A DNA stretch of 11,757 nt from an uncultured Brevinema sp. (GCA_947036575.1 CAMQSH010000052.1:1-11757), one strand, 5' to 3'. Shown: positions 1 to 8,261, counted from the first letter of the stretch. Program-made: numbers and translations. Notes: generated from the sequence alone by a model not told the origin.

Positions 1-44
1 AAAACAAAACACCCCCATATCTAAAATGAGATAGGGGGTGTTTT
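1..44 (-). terminator. Intrinsic terminator of RNA1
   Basis: The arms 6-16 and 34-44 form a strong helix with five consecutive G-C pairs flanked by A-U pairs. The loop can extend the stem further (TATCT with AGATA). Read on the minus strand, the hairpin is followed by TTTTGTTTT. The same terminator is present after RNA2. The palindrome could also act on the plus strand, but no plus-strand gene is seen. Confidence 0.8.
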
Positions 45-119
45 GGTAGTTTGTATATTCTATGGTCAAAATAGAATATTCAGACTTTGCTATAAAAGAT
101 ACAAGCAATACAGTTATTT
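4..119. repeat. Direct repeat, outer left arm of RNA cassette, copy A
   Basis: These 116 bp are identical, base for base, to 8264-8379. They hold the terminator and the last two hairpins of the structured RNA. The identity ends sharply at 120/8380, and there is a mismatch at 3/8263. Together with the arm at 547-626 it defines a duplicated cassette. Confidence 0.9.
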
Positions 120-549
120 TATATTGAACTCTGCTTAAAAGTTAAAGGAAAACCCAGTGCGTACTTCGTACTTACTGGATAACTAATTTTAGTCATTATA
201 TTCCTAAATTAGTAAAGCCCATAGAGCATGTATTTGCAAACATCTTAACAGACTAAGTCTTAAATATTTCTACTTAACACCGAACTCTCAAAACATACAA
301 TACTCTATGAGCGATTAGTATAAATTTACCGAGAGTTCGGTGTTAAATCAAATATCGAGAACATAAGCCATGATACGAGAAACACATGGTCTTTTTATTT
401 CTATCTTGTGCTTGGTATGACTATACCTTGGCACATCGTGCCTTTAAAATGAAAAAGGATTTCCTATACAGAAAACCTTCTATCTTAAAAATGACAAGAT
501 AGAAATATATAACAGACTATTTCTAGTTTGTTAAGATGTTTGCATAATT

Positions 550-578
550 ATTATAACTCATTACAGATAATTTGTCAA
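550..578 (-). promoter_or_regulatory. Sigma-70 promoter of RNA1
   Basis: On the minus strand, TTGACA (573-578) is followed by exactly 17 bp and then TATAAT (550-555). Both hexamers match the consensus fully. The predicted start at about 543 falls at the first bases of helix P1 (529-544), which supports both the promoter and the RNA model. Confidence 0.88.
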
Positions 579-588
579 TAGAAAAATC

Positions 589-626
589 AAAAAAACACCA
601 CCTTATTATCGGGGTGGTGTTTTTTT
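589..626 (-). terminator. Terminator of the polysaccharide operon
   Basis: The arms 594-602 and 613-621 form a nine-pair GC-rich stem (AACACCACC with GGTGGTGTT), followed on the minus strand by a run of seven T. It lies 8 bp past the stop codon of the last solute-binding-protein gene and only 10 bp before the RNA1 -35 element. It separates the operon from RNA1. Confidence 0.88.
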
Positions 627-634
627 GTAATATA

Positions 635-2155
635 TTAAGATTTTATATAACGTCTAAATCCATCTTCATTGATTTCAATAGCTCTCTGAAGACCTATTTC
701 ATCAAGACGCTTGATAAAAGAATCCCAATCTTTATCAATATCAGATGCTCCCATAATCCATTTTTGAATCATCTCAGCAGTATATGATTCTAAATTAACT
801 TGAATCATACTATACTCTTTTATGATCTCAGGAGCATGTTGTAATGCTGCAAAACCTATGCTTGACTGCACAACGTCTTCATCAATATAAAGTTTATAGC
901 CTTCTTTTATAAGAGGGTGAGAAATCTGTTTTTCATAGTCATAATCTTGAAATATTCCCATTTCCCATTGTGCTCCAACTTTGTACAATTCATTGAGAGG
1001 GGATGCCGCTTTAAGCACTTTATCCGTAAAAATAGGCTCACCATCCACCATTGTGTACTGATCCCCTTCAATACCAAAGTTCCATAGACGACGACCTTCT
1101 TCCGAAAACCAATAGTCAAAATACTTAATTATTCCAATAGGATCTTTCGCTGTAGAAGAGATCCCCCATCCACCCGCATAAACATTTCTAGCAAATGGCA
1201 CTATTTTTTTATCGTTAATTGCTGGTGGAAGAAAAACAAGAAGATTAAATCCTGGTATTGTATCTTTAAGACTATCCACATAATAAGCAGTACTTGCCCA
1301 GTCAAAAGTATATCCTCCAAGATTGTTTCCAAACATATAATCTCTAGTGGTAGCAAAATCTCTTGTGAAAATTTCTGGATCAATCAATCCTTCTTTATAC
1401 CATTTCGAAAGTTCACGGATCGCATCTTTAAATTCTAGTCTATTTAATTCAAAAACAACTCCATAATCTTCTGTAATATTCCACATATATGATATTTGGA
1501 ATAAATTAAGTAAGAGTTTTAGTGTATTATTTAAGTCTGAGCTTCTTTGGAACCATGGAATTTCATCAGCAAGTCCATTTCCATTAGGATCTTGTGTTTT
1601 AAAAGCAACAAGAGTATTATAAAATTCTTCCATTGTTTTTGGTACAGGAAGCCCTAATTTGTCAAGCCAATCCTTACGTAAAATATGGACAGCACCTACT
1701 TTTATAGGGGGATAGTAAGGAACTTGATAAATATTACCATCATATGTTGTCACTACTCGTTTAAGATCTGGGCGATCTTCCCAAAACTTTTTAATATTGG
1801 GTGCATGCTCATCTATAAGATCTTGTAAAGGAATCAATCCTCCATCAGTCCCTAGAGTATTTAATTTTTGAGGAAACCCATTTCTAATAATATCAGGTAA
1901 ATCTCCAGAAGCAACCATTAAGTTAAATGCTTCTTGTTCGTCTACAGCATTTTGAGAAATTTTAGATTTAAGAGTTACCCCTGTTTGTTTTGACGCTTCT
2001 TGGAATACAGGCCAATTCTCATTGAAAATCATTTTGTTAAACATTCCGAAAATAGTGTATTCTTTTTTTGTCGTATCGTTAACCTCTTTTTTTTGTGTAC
2101 ATCCATTTAATAGGACTATTGCAATGAATAGTACTGTGTATTGTCTTATTTTCAT
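635..2155 (-). CDS. ABC transporter extracellular solute-binding lipoprotein (LplA/YtcQ type), paralog 1
   Basis: The 506-residue product begins with a basic n-region and a hydrophobic segment ending in LLNGC, so Cys19 should be the lipidated first residue of the mature protein. Asn in the lipobox is less usual but tolerated. A linker of charged residues follows, then a long family-1-like solute-binding fold. The length of about 500 residues is typical of LplA/YtcQ oligosaccharide binders. The early block GVTLKSKISQNA and the block SGDLPDIIR are shared with the neighbouring paralog. The ATG is preceded by AAGGAG at good spacing. It is the last gene of the operon and a strong terminator follows 8 bp after the stop. 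Its role is probably capture of an acidic or complex oligosaccharide for the permease pair encoded upstream. The true ligand cannot be read from sequence. Confidence 0.9.
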   Translation of the reverse strand: MKIRQYTVLFIAIVLLNGCTQKKEVNDTTKKEYTIFGMFNKMIFNENWPVFQEASKQTGVTLKSKISQNAVDEQEAFNLMVASGDLPDIIRNGFPQKLNTLGTDGGLIPLQDLIDEHAPNIKKFWEDRPDLKRVVTTYDGNIYQVPYYPPIKVGAVHILRKDWLDKLGLPVPKTMEEFYNTLVAFKTQDPNGNGLADEIPWFQRSSDLNNTLKLLLNLFQISYMWNITEDYGVVFELNRLEFKDAIRELSKWYKEGLIDPEIFTRDFATTRDYMFGNNLGGYTFDWASTAYYVDSLKDTIPGFNLLVFLPPAINDKKIVPFARNVYAGGWGISSTAKDPIGIIKYFDYWFSEEGRRLWNFGIEGDQYTMVDGEPIFTDKVLKAASPLNELYKVGAQWEMGIFQDYDYEKQISHPLIKEGYKLYIDEDVVQSSIGFAALQHAPEIIKEYSMIQVNLESYTAEMIQKWIMGASDIDKDWDSFIKRLDEIGLQRAIEINEDGFRRYIKS

Positions 2156-2230
2156 ACTTATCTCCTTAGTATATTAAATTTTTTCTCGTTATTACTAATT
2201 CTTATATTTAACCTTTAATTATAGAAGATA

Positions 2231-2253
2231 GACTCAAATCATGATCTTAAGTC
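2231..2253. other. Imperfect palindrome between the two solute-binding-protein genes
   Basis: GACT and AGTC ends enclose a 23-bp imperfect inverted repeat that could form an eight-pair RNA hairpin with two G-U pairs. There is no U tract, so it is not an intrinsic terminator. It could be an operator or an mRNA-stabilising stem in the 149-bp gap. No convincing promoter was found in this gap. Confidence 0.25.
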
Positions 2254-2304
2254 AAAAATACAATAAATTTCTCCATTTAAAAAGAAGTTGATCTATTCTA
2301 ATAA

Positions 2305-3837
2305 TTATTTATTATAAAGTTTGAGAGCTTTTTCTTGAATTGCGATAGCTTCAGGAAGACCTATTTCGTTAAGACGCTTAACATACATATCCCAGTCATT
2401 GTCAACGTTAGAAGCACCAAGAATCCATTTTTGAGCCATTTCAGAAACATAAAGATCTAATTCTGCATTGATCTTTTTTAATTTTTGAAGATCGGCTGGT
2501 GGGTATTTTAAAAGATTGAATTCCCAATTAGCAACCATAGGACGAACAGCATTTTTCTCAATGTACATATCATAGCCATCAACCACTACGGGGTGAGAAA
2601 ATTGTTTTTCATGGTCATATTCTTGGTATGTTCCAATAACCCACTGTGCTCCAGATTTTAAGAGTTCCATTCTAGGTGATGGAGCTTTGAGAATTTTATC
2701 AGTAAAAATAGCTTTACCATCAACCTTAGTGTAATGATCATTTTCTATACCATAATTCCACAAACGATTTCCTTCTTCTGAATACCAGAAGTCCATGTAT
2801 TTAATTATTCCAACGGGATCTTTTGCTGTTGAAGATATAGCCCAACCACCGAAACAAGGAGTACGAGGACGTAGAGTTTCTCTTGTTCCGTTTATCATAG
2901 GAGGAAGGATAATAGAAAGATTAAATCCTGGAATAGTATCTTTAAGAGTTTCAATATAAGAAGCTGTACTTGCCCAGTCTTCTGTCATCCCACCTATATT
3001 ATTGCCAAACATATAATCACGTGCTGTAACTGAATCTCTTGTAAAAAATTCTGGATCGATTAATTCTTCAGCATACCATTTTGAAAGTTCTCTTATCGCA
3101 TCTTTGAATTCGGGTAAACTTGGGTCATAAGAAATTTTTTGTTCTGTGATTTGCCAACCCATTTTTAATTGAAAAAATGCGAATAAAATATCAAGTTTAC
3201 CAATTGTTGTTTTAAAACGAGCAAAGAAAGGAATTTCATCCATTTTTCCGTTGCTATTAGGATCTTGAGTACGAAATGCTTTTAAGGTATTATAAAAATC
3301 TTCAATAGTTACAGGTTGTGGTAATCCTAATTTATCTAACCAGTCTTGTCTTACAAAAAACACAGATCCTGGAACTCCTTTTGGTGTATAATAAGGGATA
3401 AAATAACTGTGTCCATCATATGCAGTAGCAATTCTTTTGTGATCAGGATTTTTTTTCCAATAAGCTTTGATATTTGGAGCATGTTCTTCCACAAGCTCTT
3501 CAAGAGCTATACTTCCTCCATCGAGACCTAAAGTTTCTAGATCAGTACCAAAAGAAGAACGTATAATATCAGGTAAATCACCTGACACAATCATCAAGTT
3601 ATACGCCTCTTTTTCGTCTGTCGCGTTTTGGGATATTTTTGATTTTAAAGTCACCCCTGTAAGTTCTGTTGCCTTTTTAAATATAGCAAACTCTTCATCA
3701 AAAATTTGTGTATTATACATTCCAAAGAGTGTATATTCCTTAGCTCCCTCAGCTAATACAGATTGCTCTTGTTTTTGACAACTCACAATTAAAAGTATTA
3801 ATAAAGTAATGCTTATTGTTTTTATAGATTTATTCAT
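2305..3837 (-). CDS. ABC transporter extracellular solute-binding lipoprotein (LplA/YtcQ type), paralog 2
   Basis: The 510-residue product has a lipoprotein signal with a hydrophobic stretch at about residues 8-18 and the lipobox IVSC, giving lipidated Cys20. The rest aligns end to end by eye with the downstream paralog at 635-2155. Shared blocks include EYTxFGM, GVTLKSKISQNA, SGDLPDIIR, AIRELSKWY, ISSTAKDP and the C-terminal QKWIxGAS region. The two are a tandem duplication that has diverged substantially, so their ligands may differ in chain length or decoration. The ATG is preceded by AGGAGAG. The 5' side carries a weak hairpin and the remnant of a third homologous gene. It should work with the permeases at 6120-7943. 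Binding of a polysaccharide-derived oligosaccharide is inferred from context, not shown. Confidence 0.9.
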   Translation of the reverse strand: MNKSIKTISITLLILLIVSCQKQEQSVLAEGAKEYTLFGMYNTQIFDEEFAIFKKATELTGVTLKSKISQNATDEKEAYNLMIVSGDLPDIIRSSFGTDLETLGLDGGSIALEELVEEHAPNIKAYWKKNPDHKRIATAYDGHSYFIPYYTPKGVPGSVFFVRQDWLDKLGLPQPVTIEDFYNTLKAFRTQDPNSNGKMDEIPFFARFKTTIGKLDILFAFFQLKMGWQITEQKISYDPSLPEFKDAIRELSKWYAEELIDPEFFTRDSVTARDYMFGNNIGGMTEDWASTASYIETLKDTIPGFNLSIILPPMINGTRETLRPRTPCFGGWAISSTAKDPVGIIKYMDFWYSEEGNRLWNYGIENDHYTKVDGKAIFTDKILKAPSPRMELLKSGAQWVIGTYQEYDHEKQFSHPVVVDGYDMYIEKNAVRPMVANWEFNLLKYPPADLQKLKKINAELDLYVSEMAQKWILGASNVDNDWDMYVKRLNEIGLPEAIAIQEKALKLYNK

Positions 3838-3918
3838 AAATTTCTCTCCTATTTTGTAAAATATTTATTTTTTAATTTTTGTAGCTCTTATTGAGTACTA
3901 TCTGTTAATAAATTTGTT

Positions 3919-3958
3919 AAAAATAGCTTTATAATTAACTATCGTATAAAAAAGCTAT
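3919..3958 (-). terminator. Weak AT-rich hairpin with U run, possible attenuator
   Basis: The arms 3951-3958 and 3923-3930 (ATAGCTTT with AAAGCTAT) form an eight-pair stem, extendable by ATA/TAT across bulged bases. It is followed on the minus strand by TTTT. It is far weaker than the other terminators here. It could partly attenuate read-through, or protect the mRNA 5' end of the solute-binding-protein genes. Confidence 0.35.
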
Positions 3959-3973
3959 ACTTAACCAATGATT

Positions 3974-4133
3974 AGTTATATCATCTAAGTTATACTTATT
4001 AAGTTTCTTTTTTATTAGTGGTATTTTAAGATACCTTTGATTTCAGATTTACTTCTATAAGTTCAGTTATTTTTCTGAATATAGTAAACTGTTTGTTAAA
4101 AATTTGTGTGCTATGTGTTCAAAAAAGGAGCTT
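3974..4133 (-). pseudogene. Decayed remnant of a third solute-binding-protein gene
   Basis: Read on the minus strand from 4133, one frame gives KLLF*THSTQIFNKQFTIF, then RKITELIEVNLKSKVS*NTT and NKKET. This matches paralog 2 residues in order: TLFGMYNTQIFDEEFAIF, KKATELTGVTLKSKISQNAT and DEKEA. A GGA glycine codon has become TGA and a CAA glutamine codon has become TAA. After KKET come two more stops, and a shifted frame resumes with YNLDD where the paralog has YNLM. Only the region equivalent to about residues 35-80 is recognisable, and the signal peptide and the rest are gone. It lies between the lyase stop and paralog 2, so the operon probably once held three tandem solute-binding-protein genes. 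It is about 160 bp and non-functional. Confidence 0.75.
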
Positions 4134-4156
4134 GATTTTGATTTTATTGGATATTT

Positions 4157-6091
4157 TTATTCTGCTATTTTTATGATTTCTCGATAACTAGAACCCTCTT
4201 TTTTAAGCAAAGTTTTTGCGTAAATAAAATATTCATTATCCTGAAATTTTATAAAACGTGTTGAATTCCCAATTTCAGAGCCCAATCGATAAAGTAGAAT
4301 ATATTCTTGTTCTTTAACGTTTATTTTCCAAGCAATAGCTTGATCTTGAGGGATAAGTTTATCTAGTCTTGTGTATAAATCAATAGTAGAAATTTTCATT
4401 TCGTCAAAAGAAAAGCCTGAAATTAATGCTATATTTTTATTACTATTAACTGTACAAACACTTTGTTTACTTGGTAATTTTTCGTTATAATGTAAGGAGT
4501 AGTAAGCGTCTTTAATTTGAATATTCATACGAGGATCTGGGATAAATAAAAGATCATCAAAAAGATAATTTTTGCCTATTGTCTGAATATCACAAGGGGT
4601 ATTGAATTTTAATTCAATATTTTTTTTAACTTCTCCCATGATACTATCTACTAAAAGGAAATTTTGACTATCTAGACGGATGACATTTCTTGTTATAAAA
4701 GATTTTTCATAAAGATAAGATAAATTATGAGCATAAGCCCAATCTACTCCCTCTTGATTTATGTATTCACCAGGAAGAAAAAGAGCTTCTTTTCCATTTT
4801 CCCAAGAATTTATATATTCAGAATTTTCTTGATTGTTTAAAATAATAGTATTATGTCCAAAAGAACTTTTGAGATTTTTACGTTCTTCACTTTCTACATA
4901 AGTATATCTTCCACAGTCAATAAGATAATCTTTTTGATGAGCATAATAAGAAACATGTAAAAGATCATCATGATTATGACCTGCTCCAAATTTTTTAGTG
5001 TTAAAACTCAAGAAAGAAGAATTTTCTTTCCAAGAATCTCTTAAGCATAAAAATCCACTATCCTTTAAATGATAAGATTTAAATTCTGGTTCATAAGATG
5101 TAATAGCCTTATAAGTATTATTTCCTTGCTCTCCAAAAAGAAAGTAATTTTCGAAATCAAATTCTTTAAAGCCTCTACTTTTAAGGGTACTGTCTGAAAA
5201 TAAATAGGCGGCTAAAGTATTAGTATCTCTCACATCTGTAGCATCACTATCCCCCCATAGAGGTTGGGTATAGTTAGGTTTTTGCCATATGATATTACAT
5301 AAAGCCATTTGATGAACACGATCTTTAAATTTCTGAGGAAGTGCTATTTGTTGGTGTTTACAAGTTGCAATAAAATTTAAATAACATAGACATACTTCAT
5401 GATGGTACATAGGCGAACATTCCCAATGATTACCATCAGATAAGACTTGAGTTTCTATAGATTTAATGAGGAAATTTTTAGAAAGCTCTAACCATTTTCC
5501 AGAAAGGTTATGGTCATAGCAAAGAGAAAGGTGAAATAGACCGTGAAATTCTAGTACTCCCCAATTACTTGTTTGAGAAAAACTAGAAACATCTTGTGCA
5601 AGATAAGTTCCTTGTACAAGGTATGATTTTTTTATTTTTTCTAATAAAGAGTCTGGTATACAAAAATCAACTAATTCCAATGCTTTAATCCAATGACAAA
5701 GGCGTATTCCTGTATCTATCCTTCGCCAACTTGTCATATTACGATTATTGGAATCTGGATTTTTATCAATCCAATCTTCTAAATAATCTACCATACTATT
5801 TAAATATTTAACATCATTTGTAAGATAATAAACACGTGCTAATTCCTCAATAAAGCGATGTCGATTTAAGACCCAAATCCATTCAGGATCACTAAATGGT
5901 ATTGCTTCCCAATCACCTTTAAATTCAACTTCTTGAGCACAACGTTCCATATCTTTGGGATGTACAAAAGTTATTTTATAGGCTACATAACGATCCATTT
6001 GAATACGAAGTTCTTGAATTTCTTGAGCATATTTTTTGTTAATATAATCTTTATCTTTATCTTTCACAGAAAAAAATAATGTTTTAAACAT
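4157..6091 (-). CDS. Heparinase II/III-like polysaccharide lyase, predicted cytoplasmic
   Basis: The 644-residue product has the layout of the heparinase II/III superfamily. An alpha-helical N-terminal domain (to about residue 300) is followed by a beta-sandwich domain. Family-like positions can be seen: Asn176 in QTSNWG, Tyr229 in SPMYHHE, and the histidines in GAGHNHDD (His372, His374). These fit the Asn/Tyr/His sets used for beta-elimination of uronic-acid-containing sugars. There is no signal peptide (MFKTLFFSVKDKDKD), so it should act in the cytoplasm on imported oligosaccharides, as exo-type members do. The ATG is preceded by AGGGG. It follows the second permease gene by 28 bp and is surely co-transcribed. 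The substrate could be a glycosaminoglycan, alginate-like or pectic oligosaccharide. The exact PL family and specificity cannot be fixed here. Confidence 0.85.
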   Translation of the reverse strand: MFKTLFFSVKDKDKDYINKKYAQEIQELRIQMDRYVAYKITFVHPKDMERCAQEVEFKGDWEAIPFSDPEWIWVLNRHRFIEELARVYYLTNDVKYLNSMVDYLEDWIDKNPDSNNRNMTSWRRIDTGIRLCHWIKALELVDFCIPDSLLEKIKKSYLVQGTYLAQDVSSFSQTSNWGVLEFHGLFHLSLCYDHNLSGKWLELSKNFLIKSIETQVLSDGNHWECSPMYHHEVCLCYLNFIATCKHQQIALPQKFKDRVHQMALCNIIWQKPNYTQPLWGDSDATDVRDTNTLAAYLFSDSTLKSRGFKEFDFENYFLFGEQGNNTYKAITSYEPEFKSYHLKDSGFLCLRDSWKENSSFLSFNTKKFGAGHNHDDLLHVSYYAHQKDYLIDCGRYTYVESEERKNLKSSFGHNTIILNNQENSEYINSWENGKEALFLPGEYINQEGVDWAYAHNLSYLYEKSFITRNVIRLDSQNFLLVDSIMGEVKKNIELKFNTPCDIQTIGKNYLFDDLLFIPDPRMNIQIKDAYYSLHYNEKLPSKQSVCTVNSNKNIALISGFSFDEMKISTIDLYTRLDKLIPQDQAIAWKINVKEQEYILLYRLGSEIGNSTRFIKFQDNEYFIYAKTLLKKEGSSYREIIKIAE

Positions 6092-6119
6092 AAATAACCC
6101 CTATTATAAAAAAATTATT

Positions 6120-7016
6120 CTATTCTTTAACAGCACCTATATTGACACCTTTTTTAAAGAAACCTTGTATAAAAGGGTAAATAATCATCATAGGGATAAT
6201 AGATAAAACTATTACAGAATAAATAATAGTTGTAGGAGAAGTAAGAGATTCTGGGGTAATTAAAGCATTTGTTTCTGCTAGAGCAACACGATCAACAACT
6301 AATTTTTTAAGAAAAACTTGAATAGGTGCTTTTCTTTCATCTGTTAACAGAATCATTGTCCAGAAATAGCCATTCCAACGAGAAACAGCATAGAATAAAG
6401 ATACTGTTGTTAAGGCAGCTGTTGAAAGAGGTAGATAAATATTCCATAATACTTGAAATTGATTAGCACCATCGATACGTGCTGATTCTTCTAGAGATTT
6501 AGGTACAGACTCAAAAAAGGATTTTAGAATAATTACGTTAAAAGTATTAACAGCAAATCCTATAAGTACACTACTATAAGTGTTAATTAATCCTAGATCT
6601 CGGAAATTCAAATACCGAGGTATCATACCTGGGTCAAACCACATAGTAAATACTACCATGATAATCCAAAATGATCTATATTTTAAATTTTCTTTAGAAA
6701 GAACATATGCTCCTAAGATAGTAAAGAACATACTTGTCACAGTACCACCAATAACTATAATAATAGTGTTTAAGTAAGAAATCCAAAATAATTCTAAATT
6801 CATTGCAGCTAAAAGAGAATCTAGATGAAATCCTTTAGGAAATAAAACGACTTGTCCTGTTTCTACTTGGTAAGGAGTACTTACCGCTGCTGAAAAAACG
6901 TACACAATAGGGTAGAGGAACATTATACCTAAAATCCCTAAAAGAATATAGTTTACTGTATCAAATAATCCATCTTCTAGAGTTAGTTTTATTTTATTAT
7001 TTTTTATAACTTTCAT
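6120..7016 (-). CDS. ABC sugar transporter permease, LplC/YtcP type
   Basis: The 298-residue protein has about six membrane segments, the first near residues 22-44. The MalG-family coupling-helix motif EESARIDGA at residues 176-184 docks the ATPase. The N-terminus, with a short cytoplasmic tail and a segment ending in LYPIVYVFSAAVS, is typical of LplC/YtcP partners of large lipoprotein binders. The start ATG has TAGGA four bases upstream, which overlaps the TAG stop of the preceding permease gene, suggesting translational coupling. It forms a heterodimer with the product of 7023-7943. No ATPase gene is in the operon, as is common for such systems that share an MsmX/UgpC-type ATPase. Confidence 0.93.
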   Translation of the reverse strand: MKVIKNNKIKLTLEDGLFDTVNYILLGILGIMFLYPIVYVFSAAVSTPYQVETGQVVLFPKGFHLDSLLAAMNLELFWISYLNTIIIVIGGTVTSMFFTILGAYVLSKENLKYRSFWIIMVVFTMWFDPGMIPRYLNFRDLGLINTYSSVLIGFAVNTFNVIILKSFFESVPKSLEESARIDGANQFQVLWNIYLPLSTAALTTVSLFYAVSRWNGYFWTMILLTDERKAPIQVFLKKLVVDRVALAETNALITPESLTSPTTIIYSVIVLSIIPMMIIYPFIQGFFKKGVNIGAVKE

Positions 7017-7022
7017 ATTATC

Positions 7023-7943
7023 CTACCATAAACTCGTTTCTGAGATTTTTTTTGCGGCTTTATTAGCAAAATAAATTAATAAACAACCAATAATTCCATT
7101 AAACATACCTACAGCTGTAGATAATCCAAAATTTTGAGTTAGCATCCCTGTTCTATAAACATAAGTACTTATGACATCTGCAGTTGAATAAGTTGCAGGT
7201 TGATAAAGAAGTAAGACTGTTTCAAAAGCAACATTCAACATTGCCCCAATTTTTAGAACAAGCATTACGATAATTGTTGGAATGATACTAGGTATTGTAA
7301 TATAAAATAATTGGGCAAAACGTCCAGCACCATCTATTTTTGCTGCCTCATAAAGGTGTGGATCGATAGATGTCAATGCTGCAATATAAATAATAGCATT
7401 AAATCCTGTTGTCTTCCACATACTCAAACTTGTGAAAATAGGTCTAAAAAGCTCAGCTTTTGACAAAAAATATACTCTGTCATGTCCTAATTTTTCTAAG
7501 ATAATATTGACTACCCCTGTACTTGGAGAAAGAATATTAATCAATATCCCTGCGGCTACAACAATAGAAATAAAATAAGGCAAAAATGCCACGGTTTGGA
7601 CGAATGATCTATAATATTTACCACGTACTTCATTAAGCATCAAAGCAAAGATAATAGCAAAAGGAAATTCTATTGATAAACTCCATAGATTTAGTACAAC
7701 GGTGTTTTTTAAAACGGTATAAAAATAAGGACTAACTAAAAAATCATGAAAATTTTGGAGACCTATCCATGTAGATCCCTCGATGCCTTTAAAAAGACTA
7801 TAATCTTGAAAGGCAATAAGTAGTCCATACATGGGTTTGTACATAAAAATTAGGTACCATAAGATAAAAGGTAATAACATGATATAATAATCCCTTTGTT
7901 CATTATTAATTATTAAACTAAAGTTTTTTTTGACATTTTTCAT
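7023..7943 (-). CDS. ABC sugar transporter permease, LplB/YteP type
   Basis: The 306-residue membrane protein is the first gene of the operon. The N-terminal block RDYYIMLLPFILWYLIFMYKP is characteristic of LplB/YteP permeases, and the coupling motif YEAAKIDGAGR is at about residues 198-208. About six membrane segments are visible. The start has GAGGTG five bases upstream of ATG. The next permease gene begins 6 bp after its stop. Together they should form the channel for oligosaccharides delivered by the lipoproteins at 635-3837. Systems of this type import rhamnogalacturonan, alginate or glycosaminoglycan fragments in other bacteria. The linked heparinase-like lyase supports uronate-containing cargo, by inference. 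Confidence 0.93.
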   Translation of the reverse strand: MKNVKKNFSLIINNEQRDYYIMLLPFILWYLIFMYKPMYGLLIAFQDYSLFKGIEGSTWIGLQNFHDFLVSPYFYTVLKNTVVLNLWSLSIEFPFAIIFALMLNEVRGKYYRSFVQTVAFLPYFISIVVAAGILINILSPSTGVVNIILEKLGHDRVYFLSKAELFRPIFTSLSMWKTTGFNAIIYIAALTSIDPHLYEAAKIDGAGRFAQLFYITIPSIIPTIIVMLVLKIGAMLNVAFETVLLLYQPATYSTADVISTYVYRTGMLTQNFGLSTAVGMFNGIIGCLLIYFANKAAKKISETSLW

Positions 7944-7978
7944 TATTTCACCTCTCTTATAAAATATCTTTTATATTT

Positions 7979-8008
7979 ATATGATGACATGTTTTTTTAA
8001 AAAATCAA
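7979..8008 (-). promoter_or_regulatory. Possible promoter of the polysaccharide operon
   Basis: On the minus strand TTGATT (8003-8008) is followed by 18 bp and TCATAT (7979-7984). The match is only moderate. It is the best pair I find close to the first permease gene. A regulated promoter that needs an activator would look like this, but so would chance in AT-rich DNA. Confidence 0.35.
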
Positions 8009-8261
8009 CTCTTTTTATTTGTTCTCCAAAAAAAGGTTCATTTCCTTATTAAACATAGCGTTAGATACTGATATTATAGAATTATATTTTAATTAAGAAA
8101 GCATTGTATTGTTTTATATCTTATAATAATTACTATGAAGGACAAGAATTTAAAAATGTTGATGTTGGGATTTAGTACAAAAAAGAATTTGTTTTTTTCT
8201 TAATAAATGTATTAAAGATCATTTTGAATATAAATATATGGAAGAAAAATATAGATTATTA
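8009..8261. other. AT-rich spacer between RNA2 and the operon
   Basis: No gene is supported here. The spacer holds many A and T runs, a poor TTGTCC-like hexamer near 8130 on the minus strand, and short plus-strand reading stretches around 8130-8260 that are broken by stops. It probably contains regulatory sites for the downstream operon, but none is clear. Confidence 0.4.

Larger units (their letters stand above)
1..543 (-). ncRNA. RNA1: large structured pseudoknotted RNA (copy 1 of 3)
   Basis: This stretch has no credible ORF and carries a dense set of helices read on the minus strand. Transcription should start near 543. Closing helix P1 pairs 529-544 with 235-250 (16 perfect pairs). P2 pairs 331-346 with 274-289 (16 pairs). 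The P2 loop (303-312) pairs with 217-226, outside P1, forming a pseudoknot; its one imperfect pair is G-U only if the minus strand is the RNA. Further hairpins lie at 478-504, 441-458, 414-427, 368-389, 183-212, 154-178, 87-108 and 55-79. The hairpins at 368-442 and the 3' extension at 121-212 are absent from RNA2 and RNA3. The linker at 260-272 is identical in all three copies. The unit has its own promoter and terminator, which favours a free RNA over a leader. The function and named family are unknown to me. Confidence 0.8.
547..626. repeat. Direct repeat, outer right arm of RNA cassette, copy A
   Basis: The stretch matches 8643-8722 except for one base in the length of an A tract (seven against eight). 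It contains the RNA promoter and the terminator of the gene upstream. The similarity stops just beyond the terminator T tract on the right, and falls off into the divergent RNA core on the left. Confidence 0.9.

Noticed and set aside
1..543. CRISPR array, integron or insertion sequence end as explanation for the repeats
   Set aside because: There are no regularly spaced short repeats, no transposase or integrase gene, and no terminal inverted repeats with target duplications. The repeats coincide with promoter, terminator and RNA helices instead.
1..543. RNA1 as RNase P RNA, tmRNA, 6S RNA or a group I intron
   Set aside because: The conserved RNase P core, the tmRNA tRNA-like 3' end with CCA, the 6S open-bubble layout and the group I P3/P7 order are not seen, and three divergent copies within 12 kb would be odd for the first three.
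572..787. Plus-strand ORF of 71 codons over the end of the solute-binding-protein gene
   Set aside because: It overlaps the operon terminator and the antisense of a clear coding sequence, and has no ribosome binding site.
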